Shown piece after piece: positions 54,968 to 63,732 of a stretch of 64,000 bases of DNA. The stretch comes from Imperialibacter sp964351395 (lineage in GTDB: Bacteria; Bacteroidota; Bacteroidia; Cytophagales; Cyclobacteriaceae). Location: NCBI GenBank assembly GCA_964351395.1, contig CAYGOF010000001.1, forward strand, positions 62,001 to 126,000, in the 5' to 3' direction. The notes under the pieces are model-generated. The model was not told the DNA's origin, made no database searches, and was given only the letters and a program-made list of their open reading frames with translations. Numbering within the stretch: the stretch's first letter is position 1; the number at the start of each line of letters is the position of its first letter. The position numbers and the translations under genes are program-made.

Positions 54968-56212
54968 ATGAAAAGGTGTTTCGTTGCTATCTTTCTCAAC
55001 ATGTCTATTTGTTTTCTAACGAATGCACAAGAGACTATCCAAAGCATCGAAATCAAAGGATTAAAGAGGACTAAAGAACAATTTTTAAGACAGTTTATCT
55101 ACACTCAGCCAGGTGAGCGCTACGACTCTTTAAAGATTGAACGAGACGGACAACGTCTTGCCAATCTCCCAACGATTGGCCAGGTGAGTATTGAACGGCA
55201 TTCGGAGAATGGGCTCACGCATTTAACCTTCATTTGCACCGAACTGCTAAGTGTCGAGCCCATTTTTGGCCTTGGAAAATCATATAAAAACTTTTGGTGT
55301 AGAGTTGGCATTCAAGATTCGAACATTGGCGGAAAAGGGCACGAACTGATTGCCTATTATCAATATTACGATCGACACTCTGCTGTTGTAAAGTATCGCC
55401 TAAACAGAGTGAAAGGTAGCCCCTGGAGCTTTTCGGGCAATATGACAAAATGGTCGACTATTGAACCCCTTTCAATAGAAGGCACGGCTGGGGAGTACAA
55501 TTACGACAACTTCAACATAGGCCTTTCAGTCATCCGTCATTTTACGTTTCAGGAAAGTCTGGAGTTAGGTTTTTCTGGATTTGATGAACAGTACATAGAA
55601 AGAGACGATAACGGAAGCCAAAAAGAGCTAATGTTTCAGAGGGCAGGATTGCTAGCAAAAGCCATCTACACCAGCAATTACCTTAATTACGATCTTTACT
55701 ACATCAAAGGGATTCAAAATCAATTAAATGTTCAAGCAATTAATAGACCTGGGAGTTCTGAAAAGTTCTTTTTGTTTTTCAACGACTTGAAATACTTTTT
55801 CCGTCCCTACCATTCGGCCAATATCGCACTAAGGCTTAGAATGGGGCTTTCTACAAAAATTAACAATCCGTTTGCTCCGTTTGTGTTAGACAATTTTGTG
55901 AATATACGTGGTGTTGGCAATAGAGTCGATCGCGGTACCGGCTCTATAGTACTGAATGCCGAATTCAGGCAAACTGTGTTTGACGGCAAACAACTGGCAG
56001 CCCAAGGGGTTGTATTTGCCGATTTAGGAACCTGGAGGTTACCTGGTGGACGTCTGGATGATTTCACAAGGAGTGAAAATATGAAGAGTTTCAGCGGCGC
56101 AGGGCTTAGACTCATTTACAAGCACGGGTTTGACACCGTGCTGAGGATTGACTACGGCCTTGATTTTAGAGGAAGTGGCGACTTTGTTTTTGGAATCGGC
56201 CAATACTTTTAG
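54968..56212 (+). CDS. BamA/TamA-like outer-membrane protein with one POTRA domain
   Basis: A 414-aa exported protein with a signal peptide (to about 21, FLTNAQ), one POTRA domain (ETIQSIEIKGLKRTKEQFLR to about 100), and a C-terminal beta-barrel of the Omp85 family. RGVGNRVDRGTGSIVLNAEFR resembles the Omp85 L6-type region, and the protein ends GDFVFGIGQYF with a terminal Phe as in OMPs. It is shorter than BamA, so it is probably an accessory insertase or secretion pore. Its stop is adjacent to the convergent terC stop. Confidence 0.83.
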   Translation: MKRCFVAIFLNMSICFLTNAQETIQSIEIKGLKRTKEQFLRQFIYTQPGERYDSLKIERDGQRLANLPTIGQVSIERHSENGLTHLTFICTELLSVEPIFGLGKSYKNFWCRVGIQDSNIGGKGHELIAYYQYYDRHSAVVKYRLNRVKGSPWSFSGNMTKWSTIEPLSIEGTAGEYNYDNFNIGLSVIRHFTFQESLELGFSGFDEQYIERDDNGSQKELMFQRAGLLAKAIYTSNYLNYDLYYIKGIQNQLNVQAINRPGSSEKFFLFFNDLKYFFRPYHSANIALRLRMGLSTKINNPFAPFVLDNFVNIRGVGNRVDRGTGSIVLNAEFRQTVFDGKQLAAQGVVFADLGTWRLPGGRLDDFTRSENMKSFSGAGLRLIYKHGFDTVLRIDYGLDFRGSGDFVFGIGQYF

Positions 56213-56953
56213 TCATTCCTCCATCCTCCTTTTAAGCTTAACTGGGTTTCTGGCTTTTTTAATTCGCATATTGATCACCTCCACAACGAGGGCAAAAAAT
56301 ACAGCAAAATAGATATAACCCTTAGGCACGTGCTGATGCCATCCCTCGATAAACAACATAAAGCCAATAAGAATCAGGAAAGAAAGTGCCAGCACCTCGA
56401 GTGTAGGATGACTATGGATAAAGCTGCCAATGGAGCCCGCGAATCGCATCATCACGCCCATGGAAATAACTACCGCGACGATCATTAACAGCAAGTGTTC
56501 GGTTAAGCCGACTGCAGTAAGTATGGAATCAAATGAAAAAATAATGTCGAGCAGCACAATTTGAATAATGACACTTAGCAAAGTAGATGACTTAGCCTGA
56601 GTCTCCTGAGCTTCGCCTTCCATCTTCTGATGTACTTCCATGACCGATTTGAAAACCAGGAACAAACCACCAGCCATGAGAACAAGGTCTCTGGCACTCA
56701 GGTCGGTTCCGAAGAGGCTGAATACCGGATTGGTAAGTTGGGTAATGTAGCTGATGCCAAATAATAGTCCAATGCGCATGATAAGCGCAAGACTCAATCC
56801 AATGCTCCTTGCCCGCTTTTGTTGATCTGCCGGCAGACCTTTGGACACAATAGAAATGAAAAGGATATTGTCTATGCCCAGGACAATCTCAAGGAAAGTG
56901 AGTGTAAGAAGGGCAACCCAGGAAGATGGTTGAAGGAAAATATCAAAGCTCAT
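56213..56953 (-). CDS. TerC-family integral membrane protein
   Basis: A 246-aa protein with seven or so membrane helices. The first has the acidic ETLLGIDN-like motif (LEIVLGIDNILF), and a later one has LLDIIFSFDSILTAVGL, the paired Asp motif of TerC/YoaE/Alx proteins linked to metal (manganese) export or tellurium resistance. A -7-type TACTTTTG box on its strand near 56980 may be the promoter. Confidence 0.9.
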   Translation of the reverse strand: MSFDIFLQPSSWVALLTLTFLEIVLGIDNILFISIVSKGLPADQQKRARSIGLSLALIMRIGLLFGISYITQLTNPVFSLFGTDLSARDLVLMAGGLFLVFKSVMEVHQKMEGEAQETQAKSSTLLSVIIQIVLLDIIFSFDSILTAVGLTEHLLLMIVAVVISMGVMMRFAGSIGSFIHSHPTLEVLALSFLILIGFMLFIEGWHQHVPKGYIYFAVFFALVVEVINMRIKKARNPVKLKRRMEE

Positions 56954-57046
56954 TACGACTACTTTTATCTATCGGTGCAAAAGTAACAATGAGAAAACTA
57001 AGCCCTGATATTTTCCATTCATTTAATTGTACGAAGTAGTTTGAAA

Positions 57047-58375
57047 TCAAACTACAGGCTCCCACCCTTTCTGGTATTCGCGGCTCCAGTTTTTCAAAGC
57101 CTCTTTATCGTTTAAAATCTCACCTTTGGCCGGATCGATATTCAATGTACGTCCAGTTTCCTGAGAAATATTTCCCAAGTGGCAAAGCTGTGTACTGATT
57201 GATGCATCTGCGATCGGTGCATTTAGGGTCTTACCTTCACGAATGGCGTCAGCAAAATTATTAAAGTGGTACACATCAAGAATACCTTCACCTTGAGTAT
57301 CAGTGGTAGCGCTTTGTGCTCCTTCTTTAATTTCTTTCACCATTTTGCCACGCATGTCGTACAACTGGTAAGAGTTCCTGTCTAATAAGATGGTTCCCTC
57401 TGTACCATGTATAGTCACCCCTCTACCTCTATTGTACACGTCAAATCCATTACAGCTTCTACCTTCCCAGGTGATCATTTTTTCAGCGCCGAATTCGAAG
57501 TTTACCATTTGGGTGTCGTAATATTCCCAATCGTCTTGAAAAGCATAGCGACCGCCTGAAGACGACACCTTGGTAGGGTAGTCCACACCAAGCGCCCAAC
57601 GACAAATATCTATTTCATGGGTACCATTGTTGTGTAGCTCACCCGTTCCCCAGTGTTTAAACCAGTGCCAGTTGTAATGCACTATATTGTCTTTGAACTC
57701 TTTTCTTGGCGCTGGCCCTTGCCATAGCTCCCAATCAAGCCACTCGGGCACAGCAGCAGGTTTGCCTACACCAATAGATTTTCTGGCATTGGCATACCAA
57801 GCCTTGCCCGAATAGGCCTTGCCAATAATTCCATCTCTGATATCATTAATTGCCTGAATAGACGCCTTGCCTGACCGCTGTTGGTTACCCATCTGCATCA
57901 CAATTTTGTTTTTCTTCTGGGATGCGACAAGGAGTCCCGTCTCATTGGGATTGTGGCTACATGGCTTTTCTACGTAGACATGCTTTCCAGCATTGGCTCC
58001 CATGATACCCATAGGCGCATGCCAGTGTTCGGGTGTTGCGATTGTAATGGCGTCGATGTCTTTATTCTGGAGCAGTTTTCTAAAGTCTGTCTCCGTCTTT
58101 GCTTTCTTCCCCATCGCTTTTTCGATATGGGCGCCGGCGGAATCAAATACCCGTGAATCAACGTCACACAGATAGCCCAAACTGGCATTATTTACCTTTG
58201 AAATGGCGGAAATATGGGCTCTTCCACGGCTATTGGCACCTACTACCGCAAAATTAATCCGGTCGTTCGCACCAAGGATAGAACCATAGCTTCTCGCCGA
58301 CATAGCGAACGATAAGCCAACAGTTCCTAAAGCAGTCTTCTTAATGAATTCTCTTCTTTCGTTATTAGTAGGCAT
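57047..58375 (-). CDS. Gfo/Idh/MocA-family oxidoreductase, Tat-exported
   Basis: A 442-aa NAD(P)-dependent sugar or inositol dehydrogenase-like enzyme. The N-terminus has a twin-arginine type signal (RREFIKKTALGTVGLSFAMS), so it folds in the cytoplasm and is exported. The dinucleotide fold has VVGANSRGRAHISAI; EKPCSHNPNE follows in the Lys position of the family, and GTHEIDICRWALG carries the catalytic Asp/His region. It lies 12 bases downstream of the DUF1080 gene. The pair suggests oxidation and hydrolysis of 3-keto-glycosides. Confidence 0.9.
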   Translation of the reverse strand: MPTNNERREFIKKTALGTVGLSFAMSARSYGSILGANDRINFAVVGANSRGRAHISAISKVNNASLGYLCDVDSRVFDSAGAHIEKAMGKKAKTETDFRKLLQNKDIDAITIATPEHWHAPMGIMGANAGKHVYVEKPCSHNPNETGLLVASQKKNKIVMQMGNQQRSGKASIQAINDIRDGIIGKAYSGKAWYANARKSIGVGKPAAVPEWLDWELWQGPAPRKEFKDNIVHYNWHWFKHWGTGELHNNGTHEIDICRWALGVDYPTKVSSSGGRYAFQDDWEYYDTQMVNFEFGAEKMITWEGRSCNGFDVYNRGRGVTIHGTEGTILLDRNSYQLYDMRGKMVKEIKEGAQSATTDTQGEGILDVYHFNNFADAIREGKTLNAPIADASISTQLCHLGNISQETGRTLNIDPAKGEILNDKEALKNWSREYQKGWEPVV

Positions 58376-58387
58376 TGTCTTGAAATT

Positions 58388-59146
58388 TTATAATTCTTTG
58401 ATTTTAATATTCTTATAACTCACTTCATTGCCGTGGTCTTGCAAAAGAATGTGACCTACCGGCCACTGACCAAACTCCGGCCACTTACTGTACTTACTGT
58501 AGGCCACAAGCGCCTTGAACATTTGCGTAAAACGTTCATATTCAACAACTTTTACTCCATTGAGCCAATGCTCAACATGGCCATTTTCGGAAACGATGCG
58601 AGCCACATTCCAGGCACCTACGCCCTTGAAAGGCTTTGGAGATCCGGGCTCTTCCAAGTTCGATGAAGGAATCAGGTCATATAAAGACGCCAGGGTTCTA
58701 TTACCCGCAACGCCCTTCTTAGCATCCGGATGCTTGTCATCGTCCAAAACCTGATATTCACAGCCGATAGCGGAACCGGATCCTTTGTTCATCTCAGGAT
58801 CTACAAAATACTTGATGCCGCTATTAGCGCCTTCAGTTATTTTGAATTCCAATTGCAACTCAAAATTGCCATAGACTTTTTCCGTGATGATGTCTCCGGG
58901 GCCGGTAGCTTCTGCTCCGTCGGTCGCCAGAATAGTCAATATGCCATCTTTCATTTGCCAGCCCTTGTCGGGAAACCCATCAAGTTTGGCGCCTCTCCAT
59001 CCATTGGTGGTCTTTCCATCCCACAGTGATTTCCACCCATCTTTGACCTCAGCGTCGGTCAATGGAGTGGTTTGGTTTTGAGCACAGGACTGGCTGAACC
59101 CAAAAATAATCAGCGTAATTAGTGTTGTTAACGTAGCGTTCTTCAT
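58388..59146 (-). CDS. DUF1080 (3-keto-disaccharide hydrolase) lipoprotein
   Basis: A 252-aa beta-jelly-roll protein starting at ATG 59146. The signal peptide ends FSQSC, so it is probably a lipoprotein. The DUF1080 domain begins WKSLWDGKTTNGWRG, with GNFELQLEFKITEGANSGIKYF and VEHWLNGVKVVEYERF as the standard segments. Members cleave 3-keto-glycosides, and the oxidoreductase encoded next (57047-58375) could make or interconvert those substrates. A longer TTG-start form (59170) is not preferred. Confidence 0.9.
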   Translation of the reverse strand: MKNATLTTLITLIIFGFSQSCAQNQTTPLTDAEVKDGWKSLWDGKTTNGWRGAKLDGFPDKGWQMKDGILTILATDGAEATGPGDIITEKVYGNFELQLEFKITEGANSGIKYFVDPEMNKGSGSAIGCEYQVLDDDKHPDAKKGVAGNRTLASLYDLIPSSNLEEPGSPKPFKGVGAWNVARIVSENGHVEHWLNGVKVVEYERFTQMFKALVAYSKYSKWPEFGQWPVGHILLQDHGNEVSYKNIKIKEL

Positions 59147-59227
59147 TAGCAGTTCAATTGAATCAATCAAGTTAATAAAATATCAACCTCTATTGATAAC
59201 CGCTTATCCTTTCTCGTTAATTTCAAT

Positions 59228-59256
59228 AAAAAAAGCTGCCCCTTTCGAGCAGCTTT
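59228..59256 (-). terminator. Terminator of ettA
   Basis: AAAGCTGC and GCAGCTTT pair around CCCCTTTCGA, with a T-run on the minus strand; it lies 38 bases beyond the ettA stop. Confidence 0.88.
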
Positions 59257-59293
59257 CATTACAACTTTAGATTGTGTTATTGTTCAATTTATG

Positions 59294-60979
59294 CTATTTG
59301 GTCATTTTCCTATACTTGATCCTTGTCGGAATAATGTCTCCTCCAAGCCGAGCTTTTCGGTTTTCTTCGTAATCGGTGTAATTACCCTCAAACCAATAAA
59401 CCTGGCTATTTCCTTCAAATGCCAGAATATGGGTACAAATACGATCCAGAAACCATCTATCGTGAGAAATGATAACGGCACATCCGGCAAAATCTTCCAA
59501 TGCATCTTCCAGTGCACGAAGCGTATTCACGTCCAGGTCGTTGGTTGGCTCATCTAGTAGCAGCAAATTGGCTCCCATTTTGAGCGTAAGCGCCAGGTGA
59601 ACCCTATTTCGCTCCCCTCCTGAAAGTACTCCTACTTTCTTTTCCTGATCGTTACCGGCAAAATTAAATTTACTAACATAAGCTCTTGAGTTCATTTGCT
59701 TACCCCCTAGCTCAATTAGCTCGTTACCTTCTGAAATAGTCTGCCATACCGTCTTGTTGGGATCCAGGTTGTCATGCTCCTGATCCACATAACCAGTGAC
59801 CACCGTAGATCCTACTTCAAAGGATCCAGCGTCAGGTTTAACTTTGTCTGTGATCAATTTGAAAAGTGTGGTTTTACCAGCACCGTTAGGCCCAATAATT
59901 CCGACAATTCCCGCAGGAGGTAAGGCAAAAGACAAATCTTCAAACAACAACTTGTCGCCATATGCCTTGGCAAGCCCGGTTGCTTCAATCACTTTGTTTC
60001 CCAGTCGCGGACCATTGGGGATATAAAGCTCCAGCTTGGCTTCTTTCTCCTTCACTTCCTCACCTGCCATTTTATCGTAGGCATTCAAACGAGCTTTACC
60101 TTTTGCCTGTCGGGCTTTGGGCGACATGCGAATCCACTCCAATTCGCGCTGCAATTGTTTCTGCCTTTTTGATTCCGTTTTCTCTTCCTTGGCCATTCTT
60201 TCTTGCTTCTGCTCTAGCCATGAAGAATAATTGCCTTTCCAGGGAATACCCTCTCCCCGATCAAGCTCTAATATCCAACCTGCTACATTGTCAAGGAAGT
60301 AACGGTCGTGGGTAACTGCGATCACAGTACCCTTATAGTTTTGCAAGTGTTGCTCAAGCCAATGCACCGACTCAGCATCCAGGTGGTTCGTGGGTTCATC
60401 CAGAAGCAGCACATCAGGTTCCTTCAAAAGCAAGCGGCAAAGGGCCACTCTGCGCTTTTCTCCACCAGATAGGTTTTTGACGAGCGCATCTCCCGGGGGT
60501 GTGCGCAAAGCATCCATGGCCATTTCCAGTTTGCTGTCTAACTCCCAGGCGTTTACGTGGTCTAATTTTTCCTGAACTTCACCCTGCCTCGCAATTAATT
60601 TATCCATAGCATCGGGGCTATCCAGCACTTCCGGGTCGGCAAATTTCTCGTTGATCTCTTCAAACTCCTTGAGCAAGTCAACTATTTCCTGCACACCCTC
60701 TTCTACGATGTCCTTAACGGTTTTTGTTGGATCAAACTGAGGCTCCTGCTCCAACATTCCGACTGTATACCCAGGTGAAAAGACAACTTCCCCCTGTATC
60801 TCTTTGTCAATCCCCGCAATCACTTTAAGCAACGAAGATTTTCCTGAACCGTTTAAACCAAGAACACCTATTTTGGCGCCATAAAAAAATGACAAATAGA
60901 TGTTTTTCAGTACTTGCTTTTTGGGTGGGTAAATCTTGTTTACCCCAGCCATTGAAAAGATAATTTTTTCTGCACTCAT
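59294..60979 (-). CDS. ettA: Energy-dependent translational throttle protein EttA (ABC-F)
   Basis: A 561-aa ABC-F ATPase that binds the ribosomal E site. Two ABC domains carry Walker A motifs GLNGSGKSS and GPNGAGKTT, signatures LSGGEKRRVALCRLLL and LSGGERNRVHLALTLK, and a linker with the extended Arm-like insertion. The EttA-specific C-terminus reads DIIPTRIKYRKM. It is transcribed alone. Confidence 0.95.
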   Translation of the reverse strand: MSAEKIIFSMAGVNKIYPPKKQVLKNIYLSFFYGAKIGVLGLNGSGKSSLLKVIAGIDKEIQGEVVFSPGYTVGMLEQEPQFDPTKTVKDIVEEGVQEIVDLLKEFEEINEKFADPEVLDSPDAMDKLIARQGEVQEKLDHVNAWELDSKLEMAMDALRTPPGDALVKNLSGGEKRRVALCRLLLKEPDVLLLDEPTNHLDAESVHWLEQHLQNYKGTVIAVTHDRYFLDNVAGWILELDRGEGIPWKGNYSSWLEQKQERMAKEEKTESKRQKQLQRELEWIRMSPKARQAKGKARLNAYDKMAGEEVKEKEAKLELYIPNGPRLGNKVIEATGLAKAYGDKLLFEDLSFALPPAGIVGIIGPNGAGKTTLFKLITDKVKPDAGSFEVGSTVVTGYVDQEHDNLDPNKTVWQTISEGNELIELGGKQMNSRAYVSKFNFAGNDQEKKVGVLSGGERNRVHLALTLKMGANLLLLDEPTNDLDVNTLRALEDALEDFAGCAVIISHDRWFLDRICTHILAFEGNSQVYWFEGNYTDYEENRKARLGGDIIPTRIKYRKMTK

Positions 60980-61100
60980 CGTTTAATGTATTATTGATTC
61001 AAAGATGGTAAAAATTATTACCAATGGTTCATCTTTAATTTATATTAGTTATTTTGCAGCAAAAGCTCATTTATCCGCAACATTATAATTATTTAGGAAC

Positions 61101-62483
61101 TTGGAAAGAAAAGAAATACCCTTTGGGTATATAGCAGACGAAAAAGTTTACCTGTCGGCCTACATGGAATTTTCTGACAGGCAAATTGGCGAAGTAAAGG
61201 AAAGTGAAGAGAAAACCATCCAATATTTTTTGGATCGCTTTCAGCACCTCGTAAACAAGATTGATGAGCTTGAAAAGGCTATCAATGAAAGCGAAAACAA
61301 AGGTTCCTATCTGATGAAGCTCCTTCACATGAAGGAATCTTTGGGTAACTACGATGGTCTCGGCGACTACCTTCCTCTATTTGACAGGCTAACGGTATTG
61401 GAAGAAGATCTCAACGCTGCCATTGCCATCAATAGGGAAAGAAATACTGAAATCAAGCAAGCATTGCTGGAGGAACTCGACCAAGCCATGGCCGAAAGTG
61501 ATTGGCGTGAGGCTACCGACAAAGTGCTTGATGTAAAAGATCGATGGATCAAGACGGGCAATGCTAAAAAAGAAGTAAATGGAGGTCTTGATGAAAGTTT
61601 TCAAATTAAGCTCACCGATTTCTTTGATCGTAAGCAGGTTTATTTCGAAGACAGACGAAAAGCATTTGACCTTCGCATTCAGAAATGCGAAGACTATATC
61701 AATGAGTTGAAATCTTTGAAGCCTAAAAAAGCAGAACCAGGGACAATAGACAGGGTTCGTGAGATTCAAAGAGAGTGGAGAAACGTTGGGGAGCTGCCTG
61801 CCAGAGAAAAAAGAAGGCTAGACAAAGACCTCCGATACCATACTAACTATTTCTTCAGAAGACCTGATGCACCAAGCGGTGGCTTTCAAAGCCGAGGCGG
61901 CTTTCAGGGACGCAGCGGCCCACCAGCAAGAGGCGTTTATAGTAGTACGGGCGGACCTGCAGGAGCGAGACCGGCTTACAGTGCTAGGCCCACGGTAATG
62001 CCTTCACCCGAGGAGCTACAAATTAACCTAACGAAAAAAGTCGCACTCATCGAAGAAGCAGAAACACTTGCCGACGTGGGAACGCGGGAAAGTGTGGAAG
62101 AGCTTAGAAGGCTTCAGCAGATTTGGAAGGGAATTGGCATGGTGCCAAAGGAAAGAGCTAAAGAAGTAACGGAGCATTTTCTTATACTATGCGACAGAGC
62201 GCAAGAGCGTATCTTTCTGGAGAACCTTGCTGGTAACAAAGACCCTGAATACACCAAAAAGAATAACAGGGAAAAAACCCGCTTCAAAATGAAGCTGCTA
62301 CGCGATCTTTTGGTAAGAGACGAACAAGACCTGCAAACCTTTCAAGAGAATCTTGATAGGCTAAATGCCACGAAGCAGGCTTTCGATAAAATGCTTCATA
62401 ACAAATACCTGAATCAAAAGCGGAAAGTGATCGTGAAAAGACAGCTATTGCAGGAGCTGAAAGTCTCACTTGATCAAATTTGA
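61101..62483 (+). CDS. DUF349-repeat protein
   Basis: A 460-aa cytoplasmic protein starting at TTG 61101, preceded by AGGA; the conserved N-terminus (KEIPFGYIADEKVYLSAYMEF) lies before the first internal Met, so the TTG start is needed. DUF349 helical repeats appear at about 130-190 (SDWREATDKVLDVKDRWIKT) and again at about 330-390 (LRRLQQIWKGIG). Between them is a Gly/Arg/Ser-rich low-complexity segment (about 258-300). Function is unknown; RNA- or ribosome-linked roles have been suggested for DUF349 proteins. Confidence 0.85.
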   Translation: MERKEIPFGYIADEKVYLSAYMEFSDRQIGEVKESEEKTIQYFLDRFQHLVNKIDELEKAINESENKGSYLMKLLHMKESLGNYDGLGDYLPLFDRLTVLEEDLNAAIAINRERNTEIKQALLEELDQAMAESDWREATDKVLDVKDRWIKTGNAKKEVNGGLDESFQIKLTDFFDRKQVYFEDRRKAFDLRIQKCEDYINELKSLKPKKAEPGTIDRVREIQREWRNVGELPAREKRRLDKDLRYHTNYFFRRPDAPSGGFQSRGGFQGRSGPPARGVYSSTGGPAGARPAYSARPTVMPSPEELQINLTKKVALIEEAETLADVGTRESVEELRRLQQIWKGIGMVPKERAKEVTEHFLILCDRAQERIFLENLAGNKDPEYTKKNNREKTRFKMKLLRDLLVRDEQDLQTFQENLDRLNATKQAFDKMLHNKYLNQKRKVIVKRQLLQELKVSLDQI

Positions 62484-62582
62484 AACTTTTTGAAACTTTT
62501 ATTGGATAGTTTTGGATTTATCTATAAAATCAGCCCATCAGTGGTTTGATCGGATGTAAATTTTTGTCCGTTCTAAGCTATT

Positions 62583-62634
62583 CAAGGCCTATTTAACTTA
62601 TTGTGTATGAGAAATTTAATAAAGGCCTTTGATT
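62583..62634. repeat. Inverted repeat upstream of the DUF2795 gene
   Basis: AAGGCCTATTTAA and TTAATAAAGGCCTT form a stem of about 10-12 pairs with one bulge around a loop of about 25 bases. It may be a weak leader structure or operator; no T-run follows directly. Confidence 0.4.
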
Positions 62635-62698
62635 ACAAAAACTGATGACTAATTTTGCGCACTATTTGAAAAACAGCAAAAAATTGGAGGTATAGATC

Positions 62699-62920
62699 AT
62701 GTATTGGACACTTGAACTGGCTTCGTATCTTGAAGACGCCCCATGGCCCGCCACCAAGGACGAATTAATTGACTACTCCATAAGATCAGGAGCACCACTA
62801 GAAGTTGTAGAAAACCTACAAGAGCTAGAAGATGATGGTCAGCCGTATGAAAGCATTGAAGAGATTTGGCCGGATTATCCGACCAAAGAAGATTTCTTTT
62901 TCAACGAAGACGAGTACTAA
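62699..62920 (+). CDS. DUF2795 small protein
   Basis: A 73-aa acidic protein with the DUF2795 segment LEDAPWPATKDELIDYSIRSG; the usual family pattern is a helical pair. A strong Shine-Dalgarno-like GGAGGT lies 8 bases before the ATG, which is unusual for this phylum. Role unknown. A hairpin terminator follows. Confidence 0.9.
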   Translation: MYWTLELASYLEDAPWPATKDELIDYSIRSGAPLEVVENLQELEDDGQPYESIEEIWPDYPTKEDFFFNEDEY

Positions 62921-62954
62921 CACTCTCCTGAGTAGATAAAATGCCTTACAAATT

Positions 62955-62987
62955 GGCCCGATAGCTTATATCGGGCTTTTTTTATTT
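62955..62987 (+). terminator. Terminator of the DUF2795 gene, overlapping the ispD 3' end
   Basis: GCCCGATA and TATCGGGC pair perfectly around GCTTA and are followed by TTTTTTTATTT. The right arm and T-run encode the last codons of the convergent ispD. Confidence 0.88.
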
Positions 62988-63649
62988 ATTAGAAGTGCTT
63001 CTGCGAGCAGGAGATCAGTAGGATGAGTAATCTTTATATTTTCTTCATTTCCTGTGATCAATTGGATATGGTGACCAGCTGATTCGAATACACTGGCATC
63101 GTCTGTAAAAAGAGAACTCTCTCCTTGTTCGTAGGCTTTTTGGATAGTTCGTATATCAAAAGTCTGGGGTGTCTGGATCAACCTGAACCTGGATCTGTCT
63201 CTGGCAACTGACCTATCAATTTCCACCTCACGAATGGATTCTTTCAAAGGCAATGAAACAACAGCATTGCCATGTTTTTCAGCTACCCTGAAACTTTCTT
63301 CAATTACAGAGGGCGAAACAAATGGACGTACACCATCGTGAATAGCCACCAAGCCCTCCTTTGGCAAAGTTGCCAAGCCATTCTTCACAGACTGAAAACG
63401 GGTAGGGCCACCAGCAACAACAGTGTGATCAATTTTAAATTGATGCTTTTTGCAGAGCTCGTCCCAAAGAGGAATATTGGCTTCTGGAAGCACTAATTTG
63501 ATTACGACGTTTTCCTCGATCCCGGCAAACAGTTCAAGGGTACGCATCAGAATTGGCCGTCCGTTTACTTCCAGAAACTGTTTGGGTAGCACCGCTCCCA
63601 TCCTGGATCCTGTTCCACCGGCAACAACGATGACGTATTTATTAGGCAT
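62966..63649 (-). CDS. ispD: 2-C-methyl-D-erythritol 4-phosphate cytidylyltransferase
   Basis: A 227-aa enzyme of the MEP isoprenoid pathway that joins CTP and MEP. VVAGGTGSRMGAVLPKQFLE is the nucleotide-binding N-terminus, AIHDGVRPFVS is the catalytic loop with Asp and Arg, and TPQTFD with the following DDASVFE matches the family. The C-terminus overlaps the downstream terminator. It is downstream of queA on the same strand. Confidence 0.95.
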   Translation of the reverse strand: MPNKYVIVVAGGTGSRMGAVLPKQFLEVNGRPILMRTLELFAGIEENVVIKLVLPEANIPLWDELCKKHQFKIDHTVVAGGPTRFQSVKNGLATLPKEGLVAIHDGVRPFVSPSVIEESFRVAEKHGNAVVSLPLKESIREVEIDRSVARDRSRFRLIQTPQTFDIRTIQKAYEQGESSLFTDDASVFESAGHHIQLITGNEENIKITHPTDLLLAEALLINKKSPI

Positions 63650-63653
63650 AAAA

Positions 63654-63713
63654 AAAACTCCTGAAAACTAAACTTTCGAAAGATAAGTCCGAAGTTTTGG
63701 AATCAGGAGTTTC
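63654..63713 (-). terminator. Hairpin between queA and ispD
   Basis: AAACTCCTGA and TCAGGAGTTT form a 10-bp stem around a long loop of about 36 bases that has a small inner hairpin. A T-run follows on the minus strand, directly before the ispD start. Confidence 0.5.
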
Positions 63714-63732
63714 TTAGAATAAATCTATTGCT

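Noticed and set aside
60979..61020. CATCTTTG-like box before ettA
   Set aside because: First base differs from TAnnTTTG and no -33 element is at the right distance.
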